Under the pieces are notes generated by a model that was not told the origin of the DNA, ran no database searches, and saw nothing but the letters and a program-made list of their open reading frames with translations. The position numbers and the translations under genes are program-made. Shown here piece after piece: positions 17,994 to 26,217 of a DNA stretch of 64,000 nt (positions are counted from its first letter, which is position 1; every line of letters starts with the position of its first letter). The DNA comes from JAKFYM01 sp964612065 (GTDB lineage Bacteria; Bdellovibrionota; UBA1018; CAIPTA01). Location of the stretch: NCBI GenBank assembly GCA_964612065.1, contig CAZTCD010000004.1:21550-85549 (forward strand), read 5' to 3'.

Positions 17994-19375
17994 TGAATTT
18001 TCCATCCACGTTTCTTCGCCACTTCCGTAACGAAGGCGGTTTGTTCCGGATTGAGAAGCCCCTCACCCGCCGCGCGAAGGGCGCCCGGGAGATCATCGAA
18101 CTTCGCGTTCCGCCCGAGGCGAACCAGAGTTTTGAACGCCAGCTTGGCCGTGAGATCCGTGCCGAGCACCGGCTTCATATCCCAAAAGGTGGCCGCCACG
18201 ATAGAGCCATTTGTATAAACGCCCGGCTTGAAATCCTGATAAGCCTTGTAGTTGTGCTCGAGAGTACGGCGGAAGGAGCCCTTCATATAGCTCGCCTCCC
18301 CCATCCGGGGATTATTGAGGATGAGCGCGGTGAAGAGATCGGCGAAGCCTTCGTTGAAGCCGCCGCCCTCTCCATCAGAAGGAAGCCCGGCATAAGCATC
18401 AACCACCGCATGAATGCCTTCATGGATGAGCACCGAAGGATCGCGGATCAGGTCCTTATAGGTAACGCCATCACCGCTGCCGAGAAAGATCGTGTTCTGG
18501 TGGTAAAAAGCGGCATTGCTGGCGCCGTTATCACCCACATGAAGCTTCACGTCCACCGGGCGGTCCAGCTCCACACCGAGCTTGCTCTTCATCCAGCGGA
18601 ATCCCTCTTCGATCGTGAAATAGGCTTGGCCCAGATCGAAGCGGCGGTCGTTTTGCGCAAAGAAGAAGGTGAACTCGGGGCTCCAGACTTTGAGATCAAG
18701 GGCGGAAAACACACGCAGCAGGCGGCCACTCACCGTGCCATCGCCCGTAAGCTCGCGAAGCGGGCGTTCTTCGGGGTTGGAAAGCTTGGGGCCTTTGGGA
18801 AATACAAGGGCGCGGCCATCCACGCCGTCCCAATCGAGCTGGCCTTCCTGAACTACGCTCCCCTCTCGGCTCAGAACAAGGTATTTCAGGCGATCACCGG
18901 AAGCCGTAAGGTATTCCACGCGCCACACGGGCGCCCACTCACCCTTCTCGTTCTTTCTCACTTCAAGCTGGGCGGGAAAAATCTGGGAAGCACTGCTCAG
19001 CTGCTCGGCGCGCTCCATGCCTCTTTGCAGGGAATCCTTCAGCTCTTCCTCCATCAAGCGGAGGCTTTCGGCGGAAGGCATGCCTTCCACTACGGTGCCG
19101 GTGGCATAACTAACTTCGCCGCCCGGGCGGAAAATCGTCTGGCGCCAGGTGCCATGCACGGTGGCGGGGCCTACTTTTTGAGGGGCGGATTGAACGTATT
19201 CGCCCACAGCGGGAAGAAGGCGGGGCTTGGGGCCATCTACGAGGGCAGCGCCAAGAAAAATCTGGGGTTTGCCGTCAGCTCCGGGTTCCCAACGGAATTT
19301 TTTTACCTGCTCTTTCGCCATGGCGTGGGCGGGCAGGAGCACGAAGAATGCGGTGGCTACTAGTTTTGACTTCAT
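17990..19375 (-). CDS. Secreted putative zinc metallopeptidase (gluzincin type)
   Basis: A 461-residue exported protein (signal peptide MKSKLVATAFFVLLPAHAMA). Residues 318-322 are HEGIH and residues 341-347 are NEGFADL, i.e. HExxH followed about 20 residues later by a glutamate within NExxAD. This is the arrangement of gluzincins such as thermolysin (M4) and fungalysin (M36), where the two His and the second Glu (Glu342) bind zinc and Glu319 is catalytic. The N-terminal 200 residues could be a propeptide (FTP-like). It begins a three-gene coupled operon with the genes at 17544 and 16411. Strong AAGGAG ribosome site. Confidence 0.75.
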   Translation of the reverse strand: MKSKLVATAFFVLLPAHAMAKEQVKKFRWEPGADGKPQIFLGAALVDGPKPRLLPAVGEYVQSAPQKVGPATVHGTWRQTIFRPGGEVSYATGTVVEGMPSAESLRLMEEELKDSLQRGMERAEQLSSASQIFPAQLEVRKNEKGEWAPVWRVEYLTASGDRLKYLVLSREGSVVQEGQLDWDGVDGRALVFPKGPKLSNPEERPLRELTGDGTVSGRLLRVFSALDLKVWSPEFTFFFAQNDRRFDLGQAYFTIEEGFRWMKSKLGVELDRPVDVKLHVGDNGASNAAFYHQNTIFLGSGDGVTYKDLIRDPSVLIHEGIHAVVDAYAGLPSDGEGGGFNEGFADLFTALILNNPRMGEASYMKGSFRRTLEHNYKAYQDFKPGVYTNGSIVAATFWDMKPVLGTDLTAKLAFKTLVRLGRNAKFDDLPGALRAAGEGLLNPEQTAFVTEVAKKRGWKIQ

Positions 19376-19415
19376 CTCTTTCTCCTTTCCGGGCTAGGCC
19401 CCGGAACGGCAAAGC

Positions 19416-19440
19416 CCTCTCCGGCGACAGGCCGGAGAGG
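19416..19440 (-). terminator. Hairpin downstream of the small secreted protein gene
   Basis: A perfect 10-bp GC-rich stem (CCTCTCCGGC / GCCGGAGAGG) with a five-base loop lies 18 bases after the stop of the minus-strand gene at 19458 and before the start of the peptidase-like gene. The following T tract is short (GGGCTTT), so it is a weak intrinsic terminator or an mRNA-stabilising hairpin. Confidence 0.45.
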
Positions 19441-19457
19441 TAAGATGCCTTCTCTGA

Positions 19458-19853
19458 TTATTGCTCAATCACGAGATGCTTTTCCATATATGTTCCGTCT
19501 CCGTTGAGGAAGCGAACTTGGTGGTCACCTACGCCGAGCTTGCCGAGCTGCACTTCCTTCTGGAAAGGGATGATCACGGTCAAGCAAAGGCCTTCGGTAA
19601 CATTAGCGTTAACGGTTACTTCATGAAGGGTTGGGCCTACATGATTTACGGTGGCGCTCTTCAGCTTGTAGCAGCTGTGCGGGAACCAGCCGTTCACAAC
19701 AACAAACGAATCGGAGGCAGAATCAAATCCTGAAGGGATATATACGCTGTTCACACCGATCACTTTCTCGTGAACATCTCCGTCTTTAGCCTGAGCCGCG
19801 AGGGGGAGGCTGAGTACGGCGGTCAAAGCCAAAATCATTTGAAAAGTTTTCAT
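19458..19853 (-). CDS. Small secreted beta-sandwich-like protein
   Basis: Unknown 131-residue protein with signal peptide MKTFQMILALTAVLSLPLAAQA. The mature 110 residues alternate hydrophobic and polar positions (VVNGWFPHSCYKLKSATVNH, EVTVNANVTEGLCLTVIIPF) as in an immunoglobulin-like sandwich, with two cysteines. ATG 19853 is selected over 19859 because GGAG lies six bases before it. It stands alone with 143 bases upstream, so it probably has its own promoter. Confidence 0.65.
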   Translation of the reverse strand: MKTFQMILALTAVLSLPLAAQAKDGDVHEKVIGVNSVYIPSGFDSASDSFVVVNGWFPHSCYKLKSATVNHVGPTLHEVTVNANVTEGLCLTVIIPFQKEVQLGKLGVGDHQVRFLNGDGTYMEKHLVIEQ

Positions 19854-20003
19854 GGTCATCTCCGGTTTAGTGGTTAGTGGCGTTTAAGCCACGCCCACCC
19901 TAACGCAACGGAAGTGCCAAGTGTAAAAAGTTTGAGCACCGCATTTTACGGTACCGTGGAGGTTCAATCGGAGAGGAATGAGACAGAATGTCCAACGACG
20001 GAG

Positions 20004-20609
20004 CTAAGGGCGCTCATCTTCTTCTTCGGGATCGATAGAAGCGGCTACGACGCTCAACACCTCGCTCACCTTCCGGGCGAAAGAGCGGCGATTGGCAATG
20101 AGCGTAAAGGAGGGGTGCTTCTCCCAAAGCGCTTTGGTCTGCTGATCGAGAGCGTCGGCCTCCTCCCAGGTTTCCTTGCGGTAGGGATTGGCCGCTTTAT
20201 GGATCTCGTAATCCTTTTGCGCGGCACTTTCCAAATAGATCACATGGTCATACCGCTTCAATTCGGTCTCTAGCGTGGTTCCAAGAGCCGCAAAAAAAGA
20301 ATCGGCCCCTTCGGGCCAATAAGCAGCGCCGTCCACGGTGCCTCGATCAAGGATCAGGGCCCTGCCGGGAAACTCCGCCGCATAGGAGATTTCGAGCTCG
20401 TGCTGCACCTGAAAGATCGCTCTCTGGGTGGCTCTCCGGGCTTCCGGAGCAGGAAAGCGCGGGAACCCTCCCGAGAACAGGAGAGACGCTGCTTCCGGCA
20501 CATGCACTACGCTATGCTGGAACGCACGACCCAGCATCTCCGCCATGGTGGTTTTTCCGGCGCAAGGCCCACCCGTCAATACGATCCTCGTTCCCTTAAA
20601 TTCGCTCAA
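20004..20609 (-). CDS. P-loop nucleotide kinase-like protein (AAA_28 type)
   Basis: A 201-residue ATP-binding protein. The Walker A motif is near the N-terminus (VLTGGPCAGKTTMAEML) and a Walker B/DxD-like ALILDRGTVDGAAYW lies near residue 90; RRSFARKVSEVL-type helices close the fold. This matches the AAA_28 domain found in NadR-like and thymidylate-kinase-like enzymes. Substrate is unknown. It starts with TTG overlapping the stop of the dehydrogenase gene (TTGA), so it is the last gene of the six-gene minus-strand operon that begins at 25102. Confidence 0.75.
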   Translation of the reverse strand: MSEFKGTRIVLTGGPCAGKTTMAEMLGRAFQHSVVHVPEAASLLFSGGFPRFPAPEARRATQRAIFQVQHELEISYAAEFPGRALILDRGTVDGAAYWPEGADSFFAALGTTLETELKRYDHVIYLESAAQKDYEIHKAANPYRKETWEEADALDQQTKALWEKHPSFTLIANRRSFARKVSEVLSVVAASIDPEEEDERP

Positions 20610-21604
20610 AGCGCCCTCACTTCCCTGCTGAGTTCGTTCCCGTTCTCGAATTCTCGCAGGTTATCGAGGGTGGTGGCTACAATATTCCGCAGCGCATCTT
20701 CGGTAAGAAAGGCCTGATGGGCGGTGATCAATACATTGGGAAAAGTCATGAGACGGGCGAGCACGTCGTCCTGAAGCACGGAAGACGAAAGATCCCGGGA
20801 AAAGATATTCTCCTCTTCCTCGTAAACATCCAAGCCCGCGGCCCCGATTTTTCCGCACTTCAACCCCTCGATCAAAGCCGGGGTATCGATCAGGGCACCA
20901 CGGCCCGTATTGATCAGCATCACGCCCTTTTTCATCCTCTCGATGGCGCCGGCATGGATGATGTGATGAGAGGATTTCGAGAGCGGCAGATGAAGGCTGA
21001 TCACGTCCGCACGGCGCAACAATTCCTCCAAAGCAACGTAGCTCACCCCCAGAGCCTCCAGCCCTGGATCCGGGCTCGGATCATGCGCCAGCACCTTGCA
21101 GCCGAAACCGTGCATGATTCTGGCAAAGGCGGCTCCGATTCTGCCGGCGCCGATCACTCCGGCCGTGCGGCCGTGAAGATCGAAGCCCACCAGCCCATCG
21201 AGGGAAAAATTCAGGTCGCGCACTCTCGCGGCGGCCCGGCAAAGCTTGCGGTCAAGCGCGAGAATGAGCGCCACGGCATGCTCGGCCACGGCGTAGGGGG
21301 AATATTCCGGCACCCGCGCCACCTTGATTCCCATATCCCGGGCGGCCTCGAGGTTCACATGGTTGAAGCCGGCGGAACGAAGGGCCAGAAAGCGCGTTCC
21401 GCCTCTGGCCAGGATTTCGAGCACCTCTCGCGAAAGAGAATCCTGTGCAAAGGCGCAAACAGCAGGGTAGCCACCGGCAGCAGCGGCATTATGCACAGTG
21501 AGCCTCTCTTCCACGAATTTCAGCTCATGTGCATCAGCGCCCGAGTTCAGCTCCGCAAAGAATGGCCGCTCGAAACTATGAGCGCTGAATACGATTGCCT
21601 TCAT
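20606..21604 (-). CDS. D-isomer-specific 2-hydroxyacid dehydrogenase (D-lactate dehydrogenase type)
   Basis: A 332-residue NAD-dependent dehydrogenase. The catalytic domain has RSAGFNHVNLEAARDMGI (conserved substrate-binding block with Arg, Asn and Asn-Leu), and the nucleotide-binding domain has the Rossmann GVIGAGRIGAAFARIM motif. The catalytic Arg and Glu lie in INTGRGALIDTPALIEGL and GLDVYEEEE, and the His in ITAHQAFLTEDAL. The YEEEE tail after DVY and the overall match point to the LdhA branch that reduces pyruvate to D-lactate, which would recycle NADH without oxygen. Four-base gap after the channel gene. Confidence 0.88.
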   Translation of the reverse strand: MKAIVFSAHSFERPFFAELNSGADAHELKFVEERLTVHNAAAAGGYPAVCAFAQDSLSREVLEILARGGTRFLALRSAGFNHVNLEAARDMGIKVARVPEYSPYAVAEHAVALILALDRKLCRAAARVRDLNFSLDGLVGFDLHGRTAGVIGAGRIGAAFARIMHGFGCKVLAHDPSPDPGLEALGVSYVALEELLRRADVISLHLPLSKSSHHIIHAGAIERMKKGVMLINTGRGALIDTPALIEGLKCGKIGAAGLDVYEEEENIFSRDLSSSVLQDDVLARLMTFPNVLITAHQAFLTEDALRNIVATTLDNLREFENGNELSREVRAL

Positions 21605-21608
21605 CTAA

Positions 21609-22100
21609 TTACCCCCGCTTTTTCAACTGGTTCAGCTGGCGGTTCAGCCTCTCGATCTCGGCCACGAGACGCTCGAGCTGAGCCTGGTCCAGCTTCACTT
21701 CCCGCTCGAGCTGTTCCACGCCACCCTCCACTTCCGCCACCTCCTTGCTTACCCTCCGCACCGCCGGCGCCACCAGAGCCGCGGCGAAAAGGGCTGTATG
21801 GCTCCATAGAAAAAGAGAGCCCACCACCATCATGACCACGGCCACGCACTTGCCCCCCATGGTCATGGGAGTCATATCGGCGCTTCCCACCGTGGTGGCC
21901 GTGGAAATAGCCCAATAGTAGGCGCTGAAATAGCCGTGAGGAGCGGGATTTACTTCTCGCTCGAAATAAAGAAAGGCGAGCGCACCGAGCGCAATGGCGA
22001 GGTGGCCCCAGAGCGTGACGAAGATAAAAACCGGCTGCCGGAACAGCCTATCGATCCATTCCCGGAAGCCGCGATATCCCAGCAAAAATTCTTGGTGCAT
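21609..22100 (-). CDS. Two-TM potassium-channel-like protein with C-terminal coiled coil
   Basis: A 163-residue inner-membrane protein of the Ion_trans_2 type. TM1 at about residues 24-45, a pore helix and filter at 58-78 (SAYYWAISTATTVGSADMTP) and TM2 at about 82-108; residues 115-160 form a leucine/glutamate coiled coil (VEQLEREVKLDQAQLERLVA). The filter reads TVGSAD, not the canonical TVGYGD, so K+ selectivity may be altered. The coiled coil may tetramerise the pore. It is 50 bases after the endonuclease gene and four before the dehydrogenase gene, in the same operon. Confidence 0.8.
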   Translation of the reverse strand: MHQEFLLGYRGFREWIDRLFRQPVFIFVTLWGHLAIALGALAFLYFEREVNPAPHGYFSAYYWAISTATTVGSADMTPMTMGGKCVAVVMMVVGSLFLWSHTALFAAALVAPAVRRVSKEVAEVEGGVEQLEREVKLDQAQLERLVAEIERLNRQLNQLKKRG

Positions 22101-22150
22101 TCTCCATTCCTATTCAGGAAGGCGTGCAATGTCCACTTTTTCAGTTTTCC

Positions 22151-22870
22151 CTAGAGGCTGAGCTCAGCCACGAGAGGAAGGTGATCCGAAAGCTCGCTCC
22201 AGGGTTTTCCGGATTTCGCTCCCGCCCGCTGGCAGCGCAATCCCCGGAAATAGAGGCGGTCGAGACGAAGCACCGGAAGCCAGCCCGGAAAAGTGCGCGC
22301 GTGTTTGCCCTTCAGGCCGTAATGAGCCTCTTCACAGCCCAGTTCCTTGCCCAAAAACTCCGTGGCACGTTCCCGCCAGTCGTTGAAATCACCGCCTATC
22401 ACCAGAGGAGCGCCCTGTGGCACCACCTTGTGCACCCTGCGCACCAGATCCTCGAGTTGAGCCTGTCTGGTTCCTTCCAGCAGAGACAAGTGCAGGCAGA
22501 TCACGTGCAAGGGAAGCGCAAAGGCGGGAAATTTTATAGCCGCGTGGAGAAGGCCTCGGCGCTCCACCCGGCTTTTGCTCACGTCTTCGTTTTCCCAGTA
22601 TACGATCGGATGCTTGGAAAGGATGGCATTGCCGTGGTGCCCTCCGGTGTAGACCGCGTTTTTCCCATAGGCGAAATGGGGCCAGATACTCTCCGCCAGA
22701 TACTCGAACTGGTTTTCTCCCGAAGGCCCGCCTCTCACCTCCTGCAGGAGCACTAGATCGGCATCGAGCGGCTGGATAGCCGAGCGGATCCTCTCCAGAA
22801 CCGAATTGAGGTTCGCCGGGCTCGAACCCTTGTGGATATTGTAGGAGATTACCTTGAGGCCGCCGTTCAA
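22151..22870 (-). CDS. Endonuclease/exonuclease/phosphatase-family protein
   Basis: A 239-residue EEP-superfamily enzyme. Conserved blocks: VISYNIHKG (Asn for metal binding), DLVLLQEV (catalytic Glu), LPLHVICLHLSL, VIGGDFNDW (Asp/Asn pair) and the final LSDHLPLVAEL (catalytic Asp-His). It may act on DNA, phosphoinositides or sphingolipids; the family does not decide. Often EEP and PLD-type cardiolipin synthase genes occur together, as here. TTG start at 22870 with AAGGA seven bases upstream; 22-base gap from the USP gene, so co-transcribed. Confidence 0.85.
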   Translation of the reverse strand: MNGGLKVISYNIHKGSSPANLNSVLERIRSAIQPLDADLVLLQEVRGGPSGENQFEYLAESIWPHFAYGKNAVYTGGHHGNAILSKHPIVYWENEDVSKSRVERRGLLHAAIKFPAFALPLHVICLHLSLLEGTRQAQLEDLVRRVHKVVPQGAPLVIGGDFNDWRERATEFLGKELGCEEAHYGLKGKHARTFPGWLPVLRLDRLYFRGLRCQRAGAKSGKPWSELSDHLPLVAELSL

Positions 22871-22892
22871 GCGCGCATCCTTTCGCCCAAAC

Positions 22893-23936
22893 TCAGAGGG
22901 CCCGGGAGCGGACAGTAACCACCGGTACCGGAGCCCCGAGAATCACTCCGCGCGCGGTGCGGCCGAGAAATGCGCCCGAAAGAAGAGATCTCCCATGGGT
23001 GCCCATCACGATAAGAGCAGCGTTCTGTTTCACCGCTTCTCTCAATACCGCCAGGTCGGAACTCTGGAACTGATCGCCTAGAATCGCCCGCGCCTCCACG
23101 CCTTTCTTCTTCACGGAGCTCAGTTTCTTCGCCAGGGCATCGTGGGCGTTTTTTCTCAGCTCTTCCACCAGGCCGGCCGCTCCGGAAGGCAGGGCGGGAA
23201 AAGCGAACAGGCTTTCCACCACGGGATGGAGACCGTCATAAAAGCTATGAAAGAGGATCACCTCCGCGCCCAGCCTTTTTGCCAGCTGAACCGCATAGGC
23301 CTCGGCCCGATCGGAATTCCTGGTGAGCCCGGTAGGCACCAGGATGCGCAGCGTTTCGCCCTCGAACTGGCGGGCAGAGTTTTCCTGAGCCTCGGGGCTG
23401 ATGGTCATCACCGGCAGAGCGGAATTTCTCACCACCTCTTCGGCCACGCTTCCCACCATCAGGCGGTTCAGGCCTTTCCTGGCCTGAGTGCCCAATACCA
23501 AAAGCTCATAACCGCTCGACCTTTTGCCGGCCAGCTCCACGATCTTCGCTGCGGGAGACCCGCTGAGAAGTATCGAGCGATGAGCTACGGCATCCGGAAT
23601 CAAGCCGTCATCCTCGAGCTTCGCTTTCTGCTCTCTCGCATATCGCTCAAAGAGATGGGCGAAGGAGGGATCGCGTACAGGATAATAAGTGGTGTCTTCC
23701 ACGTGCACAACGTCCAGATCCGCGCCCAGCCTCTGAGCCAGCCTGCCCGCGATGGTCTTCACCGCACGGGAACGCGAATCCGCGCTCGACTCGAGCGAAA
23801 TGTCATCGGCCACCAGGATCCGGGAAAGGGCTGCCCTCAATGTTTTTCTCACTGCTCCAGGCTTCTTCCTCTTTGGGGCGGCTCGCTTGGCTTTCAATTT
23901 TTTACCGGGTGCTTTTTTCGATTTTTTCTTTGTCAT
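22893..23936 (-). CDS. Tandem universal stress protein with lysine-rich N-terminal tail
   Basis: A 347-residue cytosolic protein with two UspA domains (about 32-180 and 190-347). The second has the nucleotide-binding pattern VMGTHGRSLLSGAFLGRTA (G-x2-G-x9-G); the first has LGTQARKGLNRLMVGSVAEE with Ala for the second Gly. Both start with the usual hydrophobic-Asp strand (RILVADDIS, RILVPTGLT). The first 30 residues are a Lys/Ala/Pro-rich tail (KKKSKKAPGKKLKAKRA) that could bind nucleic acid or polyphosphate. ATG 23936 is used because GGAG lies six bases upstream and ATGA overlaps the PLD stop. Likely induced with the sigma-54 operon. Confidence 0.9.
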   Translation of the reverse strand: MTKKKSKKAPGKKLKAKRAAPKRKKPGAVRKTLRAALSRILVADDISLESSADSRSRAVKTIAGRLAQRLGADLDVVHVEDTTYYPVRDPSFAHLFERYAREQKAKLEDDGLIPDAVAHRSILLSGSPAAKIVELAGKRSSGYELLVLGTQARKGLNRLMVGSVAEEVVRNSALPVMTISPEAQENSARQFEGETLRILVPTGLTRNSDRAEAYAVQLAKRLGAEVILFHSFYDGLHPVVESLFAFPALPSGAAGLVEELRKNAHDALAKKLSSVKKKGVEARAILGDQFQSSDLAVLREAVKQNAALIVMGTHGRSLLSGAFLGRTARGVILGAPVPVVTVRSRAL

Positions 23937-25102
23937 AACCATCTCCGAAAAATCAGCGCGATTTTCTGGAAAAGGCGGTGCGAAAGCGCCCGCTTTTTCC
24001 AGGCTTGAAACTTTATCTCAGTGGATTCTTCCAGGTCGAGCAGATACTGCGTTTCCAACGCAGCCAGGCTGGCAGGATGGGTCAAAACCACGTCTACCTC
24101 GAGATCATGCAACAGGCTGCGATGATTCAGATTGCTGGAGCCCACCTTGGCCCACTGATCGATCAGCACGATCTTGGCGTGAAGAAGGCTCGGGCGATAT
24201 TCGAAAATCCGCACCCCCGCGGCCAGCAGAAGAAAGTAATAGGCCTTTGCCGCCCACTTGAAGCCCCAGACTTTGTTATCGCGAGGAATGAGAAGACGCA
24301 CCTCCACCCCGCTCCAAGCGGCGAATCGCATCGCCCGCACCAGTGCTATATCGGGAACAAAATAGGGACTCGCCAGCCATACCCGGTTCTCCGCCCCGAG
24401 AATCCTCTGCAAAAGCTCGGCATAGGAAAGCCTTCGCTCCAAGCGCGTGCGCTTCAGCCGAACCAGGCCGGCCCGGGCGGAGGGCGGAAAAAAATCCTGC
24501 ACTCTCTGCCGGAAGCTCCGGTGCTGCCTCCAGGCTCTCTCAAAGCCCGAGGTAAGAGTGCTTACCCCCTTGCCTTCCACCACCACCGAAGTATCCCGCA
24601 GGGCCGCGCTTCCGGAGGCAGACCGGAGCTGCCGCGCGCTGATATTCATCCCGCCCACAAATGCCCGGCGGCGATCGATCACGCAAACTTTACGATGGTT
24701 GCGGCGGTTCAGCTTGAACAAGCCCAGAAAGATCCGCCGCAAGCTCAAGCTTCTGTAAAGGGAATAGGAGCGGTTCTGCCAAGGGAGCGGATGATAAACC
24801 CTGAGATGCAATCCTTGGCGTTCCAGAGATTCGAGCTGGGCTAGATTCCACTGCCAGCAGCCAAATCCATCGAGAAGCAGGCGAACCCTCACCCCTCTCT
24901 TGGCGGCGGCCACAAGGGCCTTCAGCACGCTCTCGCCAAGCTGGTCACGATCAAAAATATAAGTTTCCAAATCGATGGTGGAACGGGCCGAGCCGATTTC
25001 CTCTTTCAGGCGGCGAAAGAAAAGATCGCTGTCATGGAATACCTCCTCGGATTTCCATTCGGGCTTTTTGCGCCGCTTTTTGGAATCGGTCCGGGCATTC
25101 AT
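23933..25102 (-). CDS. Phospholipase D-family cardiolipin synthase (ClsB-like)
   Basis: A 389-residue PLD-superfamily protein with two HKD motifs: HRKVCVIDRRRAFVGGMN near residue 135 and HAKIVLIDQWAKVGSSNL near residue 315, both HxK-x4-D-x6-G(G/S). There is no N-terminal membrane segment, like ClsB. The enzyme would join phosphatidyl groups to make cardiolipin or a related lipid at the membrane. It starts the six-gene operon (PLD, USP, EEP, channel, D-2-hydroxyacid dehydrogenase, P-loop kinase) and sits 19 bases after the predicted transcription start of a strong -24/-12 promoter. Confidence 0.88.
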   Translation of the reverse strand: MNARTDSKKRRKKPEWKSEEVFHDSDLFFRRLKEEIGSARSTIDLETYIFDRDQLGESVLKALVAAAKRGVRVRLLLDGFGCWQWNLAQLESLERQGLHLRVYHPLPWQNRSYSLYRSLSLRRIFLGLFKLNRRNHRKVCVIDRRRAFVGGMNISARQLRSASGSAALRDTSVVVEGKGVSTLTSGFERAWRQHRSFRQRVQDFFPPSARAGLVRLKRTRLERRLSYAELLQRILGAENRVWLASPYFVPDIALVRAMRFAAWSGVEVRLLIPRDNKVWGFKWAAKAYYFLLLAAGVRIFEYRPSLLHAKIVLIDQWAKVGSSNLNHRSLLHDLEVDVVLTHPASLAALETQYLLDLEESTEIKFQAWKKRALSHRLFQKIALIFRRWL

Positions 25103-25131
25103 TCTTGTCGAGCTCCCATCTTCCCGCCAGG

Positions 25132-25148
25132 AGCAAACAACGTACCAG
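25132..25148 (-). promoter_or_regulatory. Sigma-54 (-24/-12) promoter for the PLD-USP operon
   Basis: CTGGTACGTTGTTTGCT on the minus strand fits YTGGYACG-N4-TTGCW with GG and GC exactly ten bases apart. It lies in the 50-base gap between the CBS gene stop and the PLD start. Predicted transcription start near 25121, a 19-base leader. One of six close matches in this island. Confidence 0.7.
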
Positions 25149-25152
25149 CAGC

Positions 25153-26040
25153 TCAGAGGCCTCTCAAAAACTTTTCGTACAAAAGGCCCAGGTTGATCGG
25201 CTTGGAAAAGAGATGCACATGTTTCTTATTGCCCACCTTCTGCAGATCACGCCTGGCGCTATCACTCAAGCTGGCGGGGCTGAATGCGAGAAAAAGCACG
25301 TCATCGCGGCCCACGGCCTGGGCCACCACCAGCAAACGGGCCAGCGTCACGGGATCCAATCCGTCCAGATCCACGAACAAGGTATCGAAGCGCTCGAACA
25401 GTTCCCGAAGGTTCTCGAAATCGGTTTGCAAAGGCGCGGATTTCATCAGGATATTTTTGGTCAGCTTGGCCCCCTGATCCACCACGGCGTGGAGGGCCGG
25501 ATCCGAGGAGAACACTCCCATGATCTTTTTCTTCCTCCGTCGGTTCGGAGCCGCCGCCGGCCCGAGCATCGCCTTTCGAAGGTCGAAATCATGGCTCTCC
25601 ATCACCTGCCGGAAGATGTCTCGCATCGAAAGAACCCCCACCAGGTATTCTTTTCCTTTCTCTTTTTTTACGATGGGCAGATGCCGGATATGGTGTTCCG
25701 CCATCAATCGCGGCGCCTCTTCTATATTCTCCAGCTCCAAAGTGATCACATTGGCCGTCATTACGGTTCGCACCGGCGTATCCCAGAACGCCCCTCTCTG
25801 GATCAACTCCAGGTGGCGCACGAAATCCCGTTCCGTAAAAATCCCGCAGATCTGCTCTTTATTATCATCGCTCAAAACCACCAACGCCCCCACCCCGTGC
25901 TCCCTCAAAAGATGAACGCATTCCGCAATGGGACAATCGGCTCTCACAGTCCAGAGCCTGGTTTGGGGAGGCAAGAGCCTTCTTTGAGCGGTTAAATTGA
26001 GGTTCATGCTGCAGGTAGTGCAACCGCCATGCCCGGCCAT
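25153..26040 (-). CDS. CBS-domain pair fused to a receiver-like (pseudoreceiver) domain
   Basis: A 295-residue cytosolic protein. Two CBS domains occupy about residues 22-85 and 90-150 (HGVGALVVLSDDNKEQICGI, HIRHLPIVKKEKGKEYLVGV) and should bind adenine nucleotides. After a basic linker (NRRRKKKI) residues 172-295 look like a response-regulator receiver: strand IMGVFSSDP, a central LFVDLDGLD at the phospho-Asp place, a Ser at FLAFSPAS and the conserved Lys-Pro in HLFSKPINLG. The N-terminal acidic pair is missing (SSD), so it may not take phosphate. No -24/-12 match was found upstream. Start at 26040 is not certain; Met 26007 is an alternative. Confidence 0.8.
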   Translation of the reverse strand: MAGHGGCTTCSMNLNLTAQRRLLPPQTRLWTVRADCPIAECVHLLREHGVGALVVLSDDNKEQICGIFTERDFVRHLELIQRGAFWDTPVRTVMTANVITLELENIEEAPRLMAEHHIRHLPIVKKEKGKEYLVGVLSMRDIFRQVMESHDFDLRKAMLGPAAAPNRRRKKKIMGVFSSDPALHAVVDQGAKLTKNILMKSAPLQTDFENLRELFERFDTLFVDLDGLDPVTLARLLVVAQAVGRDDVLFLAFSPASLSDSARRDLQKVGNKKHVHLFSKPINLGLLYEKFLRGL

Positions 26041-26178
26041 TTGTCTTTAAAAGAGGAAAAAAGCCAAGGGATTCAGGGGGCGGGACAGAGAGGCCAAAAG
26101 CTGAGACGAAATGGCCCAGGCCGCAAGGCCGAAAGCCCTTTATGGCGATTTTAAGAGAGAATCCGCTCTTGTTCGAAC

Positions 26179-26195
26179 TTGGCAATGAATTTGCG
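26179..26195 (+). promoter_or_regulatory. Sigma-54 promoter for the CBS/baeRF-like pair
   Basis: TTGGCAATGAATTTGCG matches the -24 (TTGGCA) and -12 (TTTGC) elements with a ten-base GG-GC gap. Predicted start near 26206, just before the GAGAGGA ribosome site and ATG 26218. It argues against any start codon upstream of 26218. Confidence 0.7.
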
Positions 26196-26217
26196 TTGGC
26201 TCTTCCGAGAGGAACAA

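Noticed and set aside
26041..26178. Minus-strand -24/-12 promoter for the CBS gene at 25153
   Set aside because: Checked for GG-N10-GC on the minus strand; none found.
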